DNA from: SD8 sp035528475
Lineage (GTDB): Archaea > Halobacteriota > Methanomicrobia > Methanomicrobiales > Methanospirillaceae
Assembly (NCBI GenBank): GCA_035528475.1
Contig: DATKYO010000002.1
Span: 1-64,000, forward strand
Length of the DNA stretch: 64,000 nucleotides
Direction: 5' to 3'
Shown here in pieces: positions 54,059 through 62,866 of the stretch (positions within the stretch are counted from its first letter, which is position 1; each line of letters starts with the position of its first letter). The notes beneath the pieces are model-generated. The model was given only the letters and a program-made list of their open reading frames with translations, was not told where the DNA came from and made no database searches. The position numbers and the translations under genes were made by a program.

Positions 54059-55205
54059 TTCTCTTTCTCCACGAATACCAGATGATTCCCCCGATGGCGA
54101 CTACCAGGATTATGATCATTGCAATGACAGGGATAGGGATTCCCGGCTCTTTCTGGTTGGATGTGTTTGCTTCCGGGACGTCCACAGATGTGCTGGAGGT
54201 GAATTGATTCCCATCAGAATCCTTATAGCTGGCAAGGACGGGGATGCTGGTTACATCCTCTGCTGAAAATGTGATCTCAAAACTGGAGAAGTCATCCGGC
54301 TGAAGAGCGCCCACCACATACTGTTTGTAGGGATCTTGCGGATCTGCACCTTCTCCTGCCGTAATAACTACTGAATTTGCTACTTCGAGCCCTGCATTGG
54401 TCACATCGCCGGTCACTGAATACACGCCTCCCTCATAGCTGACCACGATATTGGAGAGAATCGGATTCGCCTTTTTCTTGCTTTCCCCCAGAGTTAAGGG
54501 GACTTCTTTGGTTTCTGTATGTGAATTGATGCCGTTTTTATAGTCCACTATTATTGACAACGTCGTGGACTCTTCAGGAGTTACAGAAAATGTGACTTTT
54601 CGGGAGCTGTCGGGATTTAAATTACCGATAAAAGAACTGGAGGGAATCACATCGATACCCTGTCCACGCAGATATATGATAACCCCGTTTACCGGGTTAT
54701 CCCTGGGATTTCCTACTAAAATTTCAACCTCGTCCTTTACACCGGCCGAAAATGCGTCGGGTTTATCAAGGAGGGATATTTCCAGAGGATCATTCTGGAC
54801 CTGGAGTTTTACAGGGTAACGGAGATAGCCGGCATCCCTGAAATCCACCGAGAAAGTAGGATAATAAATCCCCTCGGGAACATCTGCCAGGACCGTGAAG
54901 ATGAATTTCTGCCGGTTTCCACCACCAATGCTGGTCGCAGTATCATAGGGATTTGATAGGAGCCGGATATCCTCGTCATAGAGTGTAGCCCGGCGAATGC
55001 CCACGCCCTGCAATCCGTTGTTGGCAATTTCCACGGTAATGATGCCGGTATCACCCTCTATAAAGACCTGGGGATCGAGAGTCACATTCGTGACCGTGAC
55101 CTGTGCTGCTGCCGCCTCTGATTCCGCAGATGCGGCAAATGCAGGAGTGAAAAGGAGTGCCAGTGCAATACAAACCGAGAGTGTTGCATGTAGTGCTGCC
55201 TTCAT
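54051..55205 (-). CDS. COG1361 S-layer/CARDB-like exported protein
   Basis: 384 residues. A signal peptide is followed by three Ig-like beta domains with NxGxxxA patterns (VEIANNGLQGVGI; VGNPRDNPVNGVIIYL; VTNAGLEVANSVVI) and a C-terminal helix (IPVIAMIIILVVAIGGIIWYSW) with a basic end. In archaea such proteins stand in for the periplasmic adaptor of MacAB-like systems. Here it overlaps the ATPase gene, supporting an accessory role in the transporter. Confidence 0.85.
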   Translation of the reverse strand: MKAALHATLSVCIALALLFTPAFAASAESEAAAAQVTVTNVTLDPQVFIEGDTGIITVEIANNGLQGVGIRRATLYDEDIRLLSNPYDTATSIGGGNRQKFIFTVLADVPEGIYYPTFSVDFRDAGYLRYPVKLQVQNDPLEISLLDKPDAFSAGVKDEVEILVGNPRDNPVNGVIIYLRGQGIDVIPSSSFIGNLNPDSSRKVTFSVTPEESTTLSIIVDYKNGINSHTETKEVPLTLGESKKKANPILSNIVVSYEGGVYSVTGDVTNAGLEVANSVVITAGEGADPQDPYKQYVVGALQPDDFSSFEITFSAEDVTSIPVLASYKDSDGNQFTSSTSVDVPEANTSNQKEPGIPIPVIAMIIILVVAIGGIIWYSWRKRNE

Positions 55206-55895
55206 TCAGGCACCACCGGCAATCGGGAATCCTGCAAAGATTGTATACAGCATATAGATAATATAGAGGAGAACCGGAATCCCCACAGTAATGATCGCAT
55301 TTCGAAGAGAAAGTTCCCGGGCATATTTTATTCCGAATATCCAGACATTTGCGGACCAAATGAGAAAAATAAGTGCTATTATGGTGGAAACCTGGGTGAA
55401 TTCCCTGAATGAAGGGTCCTGGGTCAACTGCATGACTGCCTGCTGCATGGCTGCAGGGTCCTGGATGGAGTGTACGACAGGAACACGCACCATGGGAAGA
55501 TAGTAAAATGATAATAAAAGGGTCACGAACGACCCGAAAATCATCGGGACAAGCCCATATCCTACATTCTCCAGTGTGCGCTTAAAGCTCCCTTTTCCTG
55601 AAAAGACCATCGAGACGAGAAAGAAAATTCCCGTAACAATGAGCCACCATAGAATGATGAATCCCAGGAGTCCAGAAATTGCACCGATTATTCCAATTAT
55701 TGAGGACATGCCTGCCGTTGCGGCCTGAGAAAATATCCGGGCGGTCAACCCTGAAACCTGATAGGCAGCAAGCGCTGCCAGAATTGCGCCTATCAGCACT
55801 ATCAGGCCTGGAATTTTAAGGTTCTCCGGCTCATTCGCTTTTTCGGAGAAGAATGAGTCAGGACGGATCAAAAGATCCATTATTTTTTGTATCAT
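55206..55895 (-). CDS. YIP1-family membrane protein
   Basis: 229 residues and five or six membrane helices. N-terminal PDSFFSEKANEPENLKIPGLIVL followed by a conserved hydrophobic domain with ENVGYGLVPMIFGS matches the YIP1 family. It lies directly upstream of the COG1361 gene (adjacent, no gap) in the transporter operon. Its role is unknown, possibly assembly or sensing. Confidence 0.85.
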   Translation of the reverse strand: MIQKIMDLLIRPDSFFSEKANEPENLKIPGLIVLIGAILAALAAYQVSGLTARIFSQAATAGMSSIIGIIGAISGLLGFIILWWLIVTGIFFLVSMVFSGKGSFKRTLENVGYGLVPMIFGSFVTLLLSFYYLPMVRVPVVHSIQDPAAMQQAVMQLTQDPSFREFTQVSTIIALIFLIWSANVWIFGIKYARELSLRNAIITVGIPVLLYIIYMLYTIFAGFPIAGGA

Positions 55896-55919
55896 ACCAA
55901 ATCACCACTGTTTTGTTCT

Positions 55920-56447
55920 TCACACATTTTGATATTCTTCCGCGTATATTTTTTTCCGGTCCTCATTAAAGCTCCCCTTATAGGTAATCCATCGATCAAT
56001 AAGACCAGGGATTTCTTCTTCTAGGAATGCATAGAAGGCATCTATCTCTTCAACGCGCTGTCTGATTTCCGGATCCTTTCCCTTCATTATTAACCTTGCC
56101 TCGCCAAAAAGCACTCTCACCGCAGACAATGATTTTAGCTTATTCAGTACCACGTCTTCCCAGGATTCATTTTGAATACAGTAATAACGGGAACGTTCGC
56201 CCGGCAGACGGATCTCTTCGACAATTCCGAATTTCGAAAGCAGCCGCATAACATTACTCACCGAACTTTTGGCAATTTTTAACCTCTCCACAAGCTGGGC
56301 GGCACTCTGGTGAGGTGGATCACAGATGAGAAGGTACCCGAATATTCTCCCTGCAATATGGGGTAAAAGCATGTATTTACCGAAGGTGGTTGCAAATTTT
56401 TCGATAAAGATATCTTCAGGAGATGTATCCTGCATTGTAATGTTCAC
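55920..56447 (-). CDS. GbsR/MarR-family winged-helix regulator
   Basis: 175 residues. The winged HTH spans about residues 45-105 (SAAQLVERLKIAKSSVSNVMRLLSKFGIVEEI, wing RSRYYCIQ). The C-terminal helices resemble GbsR-type regulators. As first gene of the regulator-YIP1-COG1361-ATPase-permease set it probably controls the transporter and itself. The ATG at 56447 is used; a second ATG 4 codons on is possible. Upstream is the TATA-like CTATATAATATTTATT near 56476-56492. Confidence 0.87.
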   Translation of the reverse strand: MNITMQDTSPEDIFIEKFATTFGKYMLLPHIAGRIFGYLLICDPPHQSAAQLVERLKIAKSSVSNVMRLLSKFGIVEEIRLPGERSRYYCIQNESWEDVVLNKLKSLSAVRVLFGEARLIMKGKDPEIRQRVEEIDAFYAFLEEEIPGLIDRWITYKGSFNEDRKKIYAEEYQNV

Positions 56448-56531
56448 TTTGTTCAGTAAGTTATGAAATTAGGATACTATATAATATTTATTCATTTCTC
56501 CATACATAGAATCAAACCCACTGCACTCTCT

Positions 56532-57464
56532 TCAGAAGAATTTCTTTGTCCAGAAGATACCGATACCAATAGCTGAGAGTATCGTCGTTATAGCCATAGT
56601 GATCACGAACGCAAATGGTGAATCCTGGAAGGGCAGATCCACATTCATTCCATAGATGCTTGCCACCAGCGTCGGTATCATGAGGATGATGGTAACTGTC
56701 GTGAGAAGTTTCATCACTACGTTCAAATTGTTGGATATAACCGATGCGAACGCATCCATCATCCCCGATAAAATGCTGGAGTAGATGTTGGCCATCTCAA
56801 TGGCCTGCTTGTTTTCGATGACCACTTCCTCAAAGATATCCCTGTCGTCATCGTCCATCTCAATACAACCCATGCTGTTGAATTTCTCAACCATGAGGGT
56901 ATTGGACCGTAGGGAGGTGATAAAATACACAAGGCTCTTTTCAAGATTGAGCAATTTTATGAGCTGTTCGTTTTTTAAGGCTTTGTGAAGTTCTTTCTCC
57001 ACATTTCCACTCATTCTGTTGATATCTTTTAAGTAGCTCAGGAATAAGAGCGCGTTTCGGAGAAAAAGAAGGAGGACAAATCGTGTACGATTTACCGTAG
57101 TAAAATTCTTTATTCTCCCGGCAAAGAACTCTGCAATCACATCGACATCCAGAACAGAAACCGTGATCAGGACATTCTGGGTAAGGATTATGCCAAGTGG
57201 GAGTGTAGTGAAGGGAATATCGGCATCTATTACTTCCCGCCGGGGTGTTCGGAGCAGAATGAGTGTGCTCCCCTCTTCTCTCTCCACACGTGCCCTTTCA
57301 TCCACATCAAGCGGATCGGTGAGGAAATCTGAGGGAATATTAAACCAGGAGACCAGTTCCTCGATCTCCTGCTTTCCGGGATTTGTCACATGTATCCAGC
57401 ATCCGCTCTCATAGCTGTCCTGCCTCTGCAATCCATCATCACTGGTTCTGTATATCGAAATCAT
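56532..57464 (-). CDS. corA: CorA-family magnesium/cobalt channel
   Basis: 310 residues. The selectivity motif GMN is found in ASIYGMNVDLP between the two C-terminal helices. The cytoplasmic funnel occupies the N-terminal two thirds. It forms a pentameric divalent-cation channel, mainly for Mg2+. Single-gene unit oriented like the transporter operon. Confidence 0.94.
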   Translation of the reverse strand: MISIYRTSDDGLQRQDSYESGCWIHVTNPGKQEIEELVSWFNIPSDFLTDPLDVDERARVEREEGSTLILLRTPRREVIDADIPFTTLPLGIILTQNVLITVSVLDVDVIAEFFAGRIKNFTTVNRTRFVLLLFLRNALLFLSYLKDINRMSGNVEKELHKALKNEQLIKLLNLEKSLVYFITSLRSNTLMVEKFNSMGCIEMDDDDRDIFEEVVIENKQAIEMANIYSSILSGMMDAFASVISNNLNVVMKLLTTVTIILMIPTLVASIYGMNVDLPFQDSPFAFVITMAITTILSAIGIGIFWTKKFF

Positions 57465-57678
57465 TGTATTTCACCCCCCTTTTCCTATCGCTCCGGACTT
57501 CTCAACGCGACAGCAGCGGTCATATCGGGCCTCCAGGCGTTTGTATTTCCCTGCATCGAAAATATCAGTATTAAGCTGTCCAGATCTGGTCGTAATCTTT
57601 GTAGTAAAAAATAGTTTTTGATCTTTATCTCTCTTCGCAAATATTGCAGTGAATGCAGGGCATTCACCCGGATTGGTC

Positions 57679-58482
57679 CTATCCACCTTTCTCTACAGAT
57701 TCAAGGTCTTTTGTGAGGTTTCTTGTCGTGACAATTTCCTGTGTATTCTCCTGATGTGGCAGCAATAATGCAAATTCAGGTGTGGCATCCAGGACCATTG
57801 TGGCATTTTCCAGGGAAAAGTCCAGGATATGTCCACCGACCGATCTCAAGGAATCAATATAATGAAGATGGAACCCGGGAACATTGAGACCCTGAAACGA
57901 GGAGGGCGTATAAAAGCCAACTATCGTGCCATTGGTATTATTGATGAGAAAGATCGACTGCTCCTTCGCTGCATCAACAAGCAGAGGATAGGGGTGTTGT
58001 TGCCGGGGGATGGCTCGTGCTTTGACATAGGGTATCCGGCCATCTATCCTGACCGCGTAGAGCATCGTGCGCGATGGGATCATGGAGGTTGCGATTGTAT
58101 TGAATTCAGAAAAATTCCCTGCGTTTTCGATACGAAATTCGAGATCGGGATCGAAATATGTGACAGTAGCGAAAGGAGTGGCCATGCTGCCATTGACCGG
58201 ATACACCTTTCCGTCTGCTTTTACCTGGTAATATATTCCATCAACGGCAATCATTTCGCCGTCGAGGCCGTCAAATGTTCCTATCCCGAAATCGCCATGT
58301 CCTGATAATTCATCAAATATATAGACGCCATCATATCCACCCACAAGAAGCGCCTCGATGGTGGAGACCTGGAAGAGTGTATCCCTGTCGTCCGCCTCTC
58401 CGGAATATGCCGCAGTCCATCCCAGCGCAACTCCCAGCATTACAAGTCCGATTCCGGCAAGAATCAGCAACCACTCCCGCAT
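57679..58482 (-). CDS. Exported alpha-acetolactate decarboxylase
   Basis: 267 residues. After a signal/anchor helix (LLILAGIGLVMLGVALGWTAA) the protein matches acetolactate decarboxylase: TIEALLVGGYDGVYIFDELSGHGDFGIGTFDGLDGEM and the zinc cluster H-x-H-x10-H in GFHLHYIDSLRSVGGHILDF. The reaction is acetolactate to acetoin plus CO2. The export signal is odd for an enzyme of central carbon metabolism. A decayed copy lies at 60239-60439. Confidence 0.9.
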   Translation of the reverse strand: MREWLLILAGIGLVMLGVALGWTAAYSGEADDRDTLFQVSTIEALLVGGYDGVYIFDELSGHGDFGIGTFDGLDGEMIAVDGIYYQVKADGKVYPVNGSMATPFATVTYFDPDLEFRIENAGNFSEFNTIATSMIPSRTMLYAVRIDGRIPYVKARAIPRQQHPYPLLVDAAKEQSIFLINNTNGTIVGFYTPSSFQGLNVPGFHLHYIDSLRSVGGHILDFSLENATMVLDATPEFALLLPHQENTQEIVTTRNLTKDLESVEKGG

Positions 58483-58494
58483 AATACTATATCT

Positions 58495-58560
58495 CGCCTG
58501 TCCGGTATTGTGTTTTTGCTTATCTATCTGATTTTTCCGAAAGTGCGCACAATCCAGCCG
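58495..58560 (-). pseudogene. Cupin C-terminal remnant (copy A of a duplicated segment)
   Basis: This stretch matches 60460-60523, the end of the intact cupin gene, with a few changes and an altered frame (GWIVRTFGKIR then stop, against GWIVCPFGKIW). It adjoins the start of the intact acetolactate decarboxylase and is cut off at about 58560 by the istB remnant. It is one arm of a segmental duplication. Confidence 0.75.
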
Positions 58561-58562
58561 GA

Positions 58563-59153
58563 ATCCTCATATGGAAACCTGATGCTCTTTCCTGGCCGTC
58601 CCTTTTTTATTTCCCGATCCGGGCATGTCATGGGAATGCACCTGGCCATCGGTCTTGGAGTCACTGCAATTGAGCAGAAAATCCCTGTTCTGTTCATCAA
58701 TGCCTCTGTTCTAATCGAACAACTAAAGGATGCCTATCATACCGATCAGCTGGACAGGTACCTGAAGAAGCTGACCCGGCCAAGAGTCCTGATCATCGAT
58801 GAGATCGCGTATTTACCGTTCGATGAACATACCGCGTACTGTTTCTCCAGTTGATCTCACGGAGATATGAGAGGGGATCAACCGTATTCACCTCGAATAA
58901 GACATTCGCCGATTGGGGAGAGATCTTCCAGGATCATGGCATCGCTGCAACACTGCTCGATCGGATCCTCCATCACTGTAACAGTGTGAACATCCGGAGT
59001 GAGAGTTATCGTATGAAAGATCGAAAAAACTATAAATTATGGCCGAATCGAGAGGAAAGAGGTTTCCAAATGTATGACAAAAAGTTGACTATCGATTTAA
59101 GCGAGGTGGGGAATGATAATCCGACGCAATTGGGGAAATTAGACCGACGTTAA
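58563..59153 (+). pseudogene. IS21-family IstB ATPase remnant, frameshifted
   Basis: Two frames together match IstB: HLAIGLGVTAIEQKIPVLFINA, RPRVLIIDEIAYLPFDE, then after a lost base near 58839 LFLQLISRRYERGSTVFTSNKTFADWGEIF and LDRILHHCNSVNIRSESYRMKDR. The Walker A lysine is gone (GHVMGMHL instead of GVGKTHL). No istA or terminal inverted repeats were found. It is a dead insertion-sequence fragment. Confidence 0.85.
58563..59153 (+). mobile_element. Fragment of an IS21-like insertion sequence
   Basis: Only the istB part is left, with two lesions. It sits at the point where the copy A cupin homology stops, so insertion or IS-mediated recombination probably broke that copy. The outer ends of the element could not be defined. 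Confidence 0.6.
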
Positions 59154-59274
59154 CACGGCTCCACAAAAGTGAAATACGCTGAATGGAACAAAGATTTTTC
59201 CTTAACTTCTTAACCAATGACCGCTGGACGGTAACTCAATACCAAATTATAGCCTTCTTGTTTCGATCTGATTT

Positions 59275-60180
59275 TCACTGAATATACGGATTTTTAGGTA
59301 AATCAATAATTTTGTAACCCTCAATTTTTAATTTTTCCCTCATAGACTCAGTTGGTATTTCCTTAAATATGATAATAACTAACAGCCCCCAATTAATCAA
59401 TCCTATCGTTGAGAATATATTTTGTATATGTATGATTTTTTTTACTTTTAAAAATAACAAAGAATCAGTATTAGATTTTTCATACTCTACACCTTCAATA
59501 TACCAGTCATTTATTCCTTTATAAGCGATTATACTCAAGTTAATGCCTAAAGCAATCTTTTCCATCTCTCTTGCCGAAATACTGTAAACATAATTACCTG
59601 ATTCCTCAAAACTATGTGCTTCGATTTTTTTATTTAGTCTTTTTTTTATAATATTTTTTATTCCAAAAAAGAAAATTTGGCGATTCGTTTTTAAAATATT
59701 CGGGTCATTTGGCTCAATTAATACAACAGCCTTTTTACAGACTCTTAACATTTCATATAAAGCTATCACAGGTCTTGGAAAATGATGATATGCCTCTTTA
59801 CACAATACATAGTCAAACTCCCCGTCTGAAAAAGATAGGTTTTCTGCATTTTCTTTTTGAAATTTTGGAATGAATCCTTTTTCCTTCCCTTCTCTCAATA
59901 AATAATCTGATATGTCAGTTGCAATAACGTTCTTAACACCCTTGTCAAAAATGTAATGCGCATCTGTGCCATATCTTCCATCTCCTACTGTAAGCCACGA
60001 AGCATCGAGGTCAGATAACAAAGGGTCGATAGAACGCCTCATTCTTTGATGACGCCATGCATCAACTGTGGTAGAATCAAACCATGTATTTGCATGATTT
60101 TCCTTATCTCCCCCCCTAGCATATTGTTTAAAGTGTTTTTCATGCTTTTTGTAACTTTTTTCTGAAAAATCTTTGCTCAT
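59275..60180 (-). CDS. AT-rich SAM-dependent methyltransferase
   Basis: 301 residues. A class I methyltransferase with modified motif I (WLTVGDGRYGTDAHYIF), IATDISDYLL and a QKENAENLSFSDGEFDYVLCKEAYHHF segment (motifs II-III of the ubiE/UbiG type). The C-terminal 130 residues are rich in Ile/Lys. Base composition is clearly more AT-rich than the flanks, indicating recent foreign origin. It lies between an istB remnant and the second duplicated segment. Confidence 0.85.
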   Translation of the reverse strand: MSKDFSEKSYKKHEKHFKQYARGGDKENHANTWFDSTTVDAWRHQRMRRSIDPLLSDLDASWLTVGDGRYGTDAHYIFDKGVKNVIATDISDYLLREGKEKGFIPKFQKENAENLSFSDGEFDYVLCKEAYHHFPRPVIALYEMLRVCKKAVVLIEPNDPNILKTNRQIFFFGIKNIIKKRLNKKIEAHSFEESGNYVYSISAREMEKIALGINLSIIAYKGINDWYIEGVEYEKSNTDSLLFLKVKKIIHIQNIFSTIGLINWGLLVIIIFKEIPTESMREKLKIEGYKIIDLPKNPYIQ

Positions 60181-60238
60181 AAGTTTTTATTCCCCCAACT
60201 ATTCATTAAAATATCATTAGATAGTGTAAGAATCCTAC

Positions 60239-60439
60239 TTAAAAAAAACGAAACACCAATTCTTCACATAACCTTTGGATATGGAGAATTATATACCAAT
60301 AAGGAAGGAAAATGTTGTCGTCCCAACTTTGACGAAGAACTAATGATGAAGATGCTGGTTCTCCGGCAGTGGCATGGGCTGTCCATCCCAGGGGAACTCC
60401 CCGTATTATAAGTCCGATTCCGGCAAGAAGAGGTACCAT
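60239..60439 (-). pseudogene. Truncated acetolactate decarboxylase copy B
   Basis: The start LLAGIGLIIRGVPLGWTAHATAGEPASSSLVLRQS matches LLILAGIGLVMLGVALGWTAAYSGEADDRDTLFQVS of the intact gene at 58482. Downstream similarity survives only in shifted frames (SLLVYNSPYPK) and then ends about 50 bases before the methyltransferase start. It retains the signal helix but lacks the enzyme domain. Confidence 0.8.
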
Positions 60440-60453
60440 TCCCGCATACTACT

Positions 60454-60768
60454 CTATTTCGCCTGTCCGATATTGTGTTTTTCCTTATCCCAGATTTTTC
60501 CGAAAGGGCACACGATCCAGCCGGGACCCACCTCCGCCTCTTCCTTCCCCACATGAATTCTTCCCCTTCCCTGGAGAATGACATACACCTCACTGGATGA
60601 TTTAAGCCGGTGTGGGGGTATCTTTTTTACGGGGGGAACGCATCCATGAGCCAGGCTGTATCCCAGTCCTTTTAAGCTCGATTCCCGGTCAGGGTGCATG
60701 AATTTGCAGAGCAAAGATCCGTCCCCAACATATTGTCGGGGAATCTGCTGGAGATTTCGTATAATCAC
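60454..60768 (-). CDS. Cupin-domain protein (short)
   Basis: 104 residues. The cupin core is seen in KIPPHRLKSSSEVYVILQGRGRIHVGKEEAEVGPGWIV: the HRLKSSSEVYVILQG part corresponds to cupin motif 1. The C-terminal strands with motif 2 are missing or shortened (ending KHNIGQAK). A GTG start at 60768 is used. It adjoins the decayed decarboxylase copy and is the intact partner of the copy A cupin remnant. A metal-binding sugar or small-molecule role is possible. Confidence 0.72.
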   Translation of the reverse strand: MIIRNLQQIPRQYVGDGSLLCKFMHPDRESSLKGLGYSLAHGCVPPVKKIPPHRLKSSSEVYVILQGRGRIHVGKEEAEVGPGWIVCPFGKIWDKEKHNIGQAK

Positions 60769-60878
60769 TGGTAATCTCTACCTGATTAGGAGACATGATA
60801 AAAAAAACAACGATATAAAAAAGAGGAGCCTTAACTTTTCCCGATGATATCAGGTGTAGGGTGATGAAGTGGTGAGAT

Positions 60879-61868
60879 ATGCGTCTCCTTAATTCAGAGG
60901 AAATCCGTGCAGCCCTGCCGATGGATAAGGCTATAAACTGCATGAAAGAGGCATTTGTTTCATATTCTACAGGAAATTCAGATTCCCCTTTGAGATCGCG
61001 GATTTTTATTCCGGAAAAAGGTACCGAATTTCTGGTTATGCCTGCAGCATATCAATCTGCATCGGAATTCTCTCTTGCGGTAAAAGCAGTGGCAATTAAT
61101 ACCGGTAATATTTCACGTAATCTTCCCACAATTCATTCTGCAGTGCTCCTTGCAGATGGAGAAACAGGACGAGTTATTGCACTCCTGGAAGGGGGTGCTC
61201 TGACTGCCACCAGGACTGGCGCAACATCAGGGCTTGCCACAATGCTCCTTTCCAATCCGGATAGTCACACACTGGCACTCCTAGGGGCAGGCACCCAGGC
61301 CAGGACCCAGCTCGAAGCGGTCTGCTGTGTGCGTAATATTGAGAAGGTCAATGTCTATTCTGTTCATTCTTCGCATGCGAAAACCCTTATTCGGGAATGT
61401 GCAGAAAATCCACAGATTCCAAAAGATATTCAAGCGGTATCAAGCCCCAAGGATGCCGTCCACGACGCAGACATTATATGTACCGCTACGACTTCATCCA
61501 CACCTGTCTTTTCTGATAGGGATCTATCACCGGGTGTTCATATAAACGCAATCGGGGCATACCGCCCTGACATGCAGGAGATCCCCTCCGAGACAGTAAT
61601 CCGGTCCCGTGTATTTGTCGATAGTCTTGAATCGGTCTTTTCGGAAGCAGGCGATCTCATTATACCATTAAGGGAAGGGAAAATCGGAAAGGATCACATC
61701 ATTGGAGAACTTGGATCTCTCGTCCTCGGAGAGATCACGGGACGAATCACTCCCGATACCACTACGCTCTTTAAATCCGTAGGCATAGGAGTACAGGACG
61801 CCGCCGCAGCCCGATGGTGTTTTCTGGCAGCAGAAAAAGAGGGTATCGGACAGGATATCGAGTGGTAA
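60879..61868 (+). CDS. Ornithine cyclodeaminase/mu-crystallin family dehydrogenase
   Basis: 329 residues. The N-terminal part matches LPMDKAINCMKEAF and LADGETGRVIALLEGGALTATRTGATSGLAT; the Rossmann loop LLGAGTQARTQLEAV binds NAD(P). Archaeal members include alanine dehydrogenase (Ala to pyruvate) as well as ornithine cyclodeaminase. The choice is not possible here. It is divergent from the cupin gene across about 110 bases. Confidence 0.9.
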   Translation: MRLLNSEEIRAALPMDKAINCMKEAFVSYSTGNSDSPLRSRIFIPEKGTEFLVMPAAYQSASEFSLAVKAVAINTGNISRNLPTIHSAVLLADGETGRVIALLEGGALTATRTGATSGLATMLLSNPDSHTLALLGAGTQARTQLEAVCCVRNIEKVNVYSVHSSHAKTLIRECAENPQIPKDIQAVSSPKDAVHDADIICTATTSSTPVFSDRDLSPGVHINAIGAYRPDMQEIPSETVIRSRVFVDSLESVFSEAGDLIIPLREGKIGKDHIIGELGSLVLGEITGRITPDTTTLFKSVGIGVQDAAAARWCFLAAEKEGIGQDIEW

Positions 61869-61885
61869 AGAAACACTTTTTCTAA

Positions 61886-62312
61886 TTATTCAAATCTGAA
61901 ATTCTGAAAATTTTTCCGTATTTCCTCCTGGATTGCATCTCTATTCATGCGGAATTGGGCGATTCTCCCCTCTTCCGTCCCCATCAGATTGGCCGGATCG
62001 GGAATGTCCATCTGTAGAACTCTTCCGGCTGAAAGCGAATCCGGGACAGTATGATCCGCGTCTAGTAATACAATTACATCGAATTCATTACATGGAAGAT
62101 CCGATACCGCTTTGCTGTATTGGGAGGTGATGTCGATTTTACATTCCTGCATGACCTGCACCACGAGCCTGCTCAGTGTCGAGGGCTTTGCGCCGGGCAC
62201 TGTATACCACGCATTTCCGGCCATGGAATGCTCTCATGAATCCTTCGGTCATCTGCGATCTACCGGCATTTCGGTGGCAGAGAAAGAGTACTGCTGGCAG
62301 TGTTCGTTTCAT
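61886..62312 (-). pseudogene. Arsenate reductase-like low-MW phosphatase, single-base frameshift
   Basis: Two overlapping frames reconstruct one protein: LPAVLFLCHRNAGRSQMTEGFMRAF with a CX5R P-loop, VVYSA, then in the other frame GAKPSTLSRLVVQVMQECKIDITSQYSKAVSDLP and DIPDPANLMGTEEGRIAQFRMNRDAI. The switch falls in the run ggg at 62195-62197: removing one base restores VYSAGAKPS. The usual second cysteine near TVCD is also replaced (VLLDAD). It may be a pseudogene or a sequencing error; the P-loop itself is intact. Confidence 0.8.
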
Positions 62313-62337
62313 CTCCCCGATGTGATGAATTCCTGCT

Positions 62338-62823
62338 CTATCTCTTCTTTTTCTCTTGTATTCCTTCAAGAGCATCAAATACAGCCTTGGAAAAGACACT
62401 ACTTCCTTTTCCCTTTACTTCCTGAAGTGCCGTGATGGAAATATCTCCCATCATTTCCAGGGCTTTCACTGCTCGCAGCCGGACTCCACGCTGATTATCA
62501 TCAAGCGCTTTTATCAATGCAGATATTGCGTCTGGATCCCCAATCTTTCCCAGGGACTCTGCTGCTTCTTCCCTGACGTGATCATTCTCATCGGATAATG
62601 CTGCAATAAGCGCCTTGACAACCTCAGGATATGCACGTGTTCCAAGGGCTATGGCCGACCTCCATCGGATGCTTATGAACTCCTCATCGTTGAGTGCTTC
62701 AATAAGAAGGGAAACCGCGTCCCTTGTGGGAATTGCATCGAGTTCCGTAACACCGATCCACCTGACCTCAGGATCATCATTGTGGAGCGCTTTTTTTAGT
62801 CTTCCCTGGTCCGGAACCGACAT
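62338..62823 (-). CDS. HEAT-repeat protein
   Basis: 161 residues made of about four HEAT-like repeats (DPEVRWIGVTELDAI; AVSLLIEALNDEEFISIRWRSAIALG; EVVKALIAALSDENDHVREEAAESLGKIG; AISALIKALDDNQRGVRLRAVKALEMMG). Typical of PBS-lyase-like HEAT proteins of methanogens. The ATG at 62823 follows AAGGGG. Role: scaffold or binding protein. Confidence 0.88.
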   Translation of the reverse strand: MSVPDQGRLKKALHNDDPEVRWIGVTELDAIPTRDAVSLLIEALNDEEFISIRWRSAIALGTRAYPEVVKALIAALSDENDHVREEAAESLGKIGDPDAISALIKALDDNQRGVRLRAVKALEMMGDISITALQEVKGKGSSVFSKAVFDALEGIQEKKKR

Positions 62824-62866
62824 GATTTTACCCCTTGTCCATTTTAAAAAAAAAAACGTGAAATCA

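Noticed and set aside
56430..56470. Operator for the GbsR-type regulator (TTCA-N8-TGAA)
   Set aside because: Only the outer four bases are symmetric, which is too weak to call.
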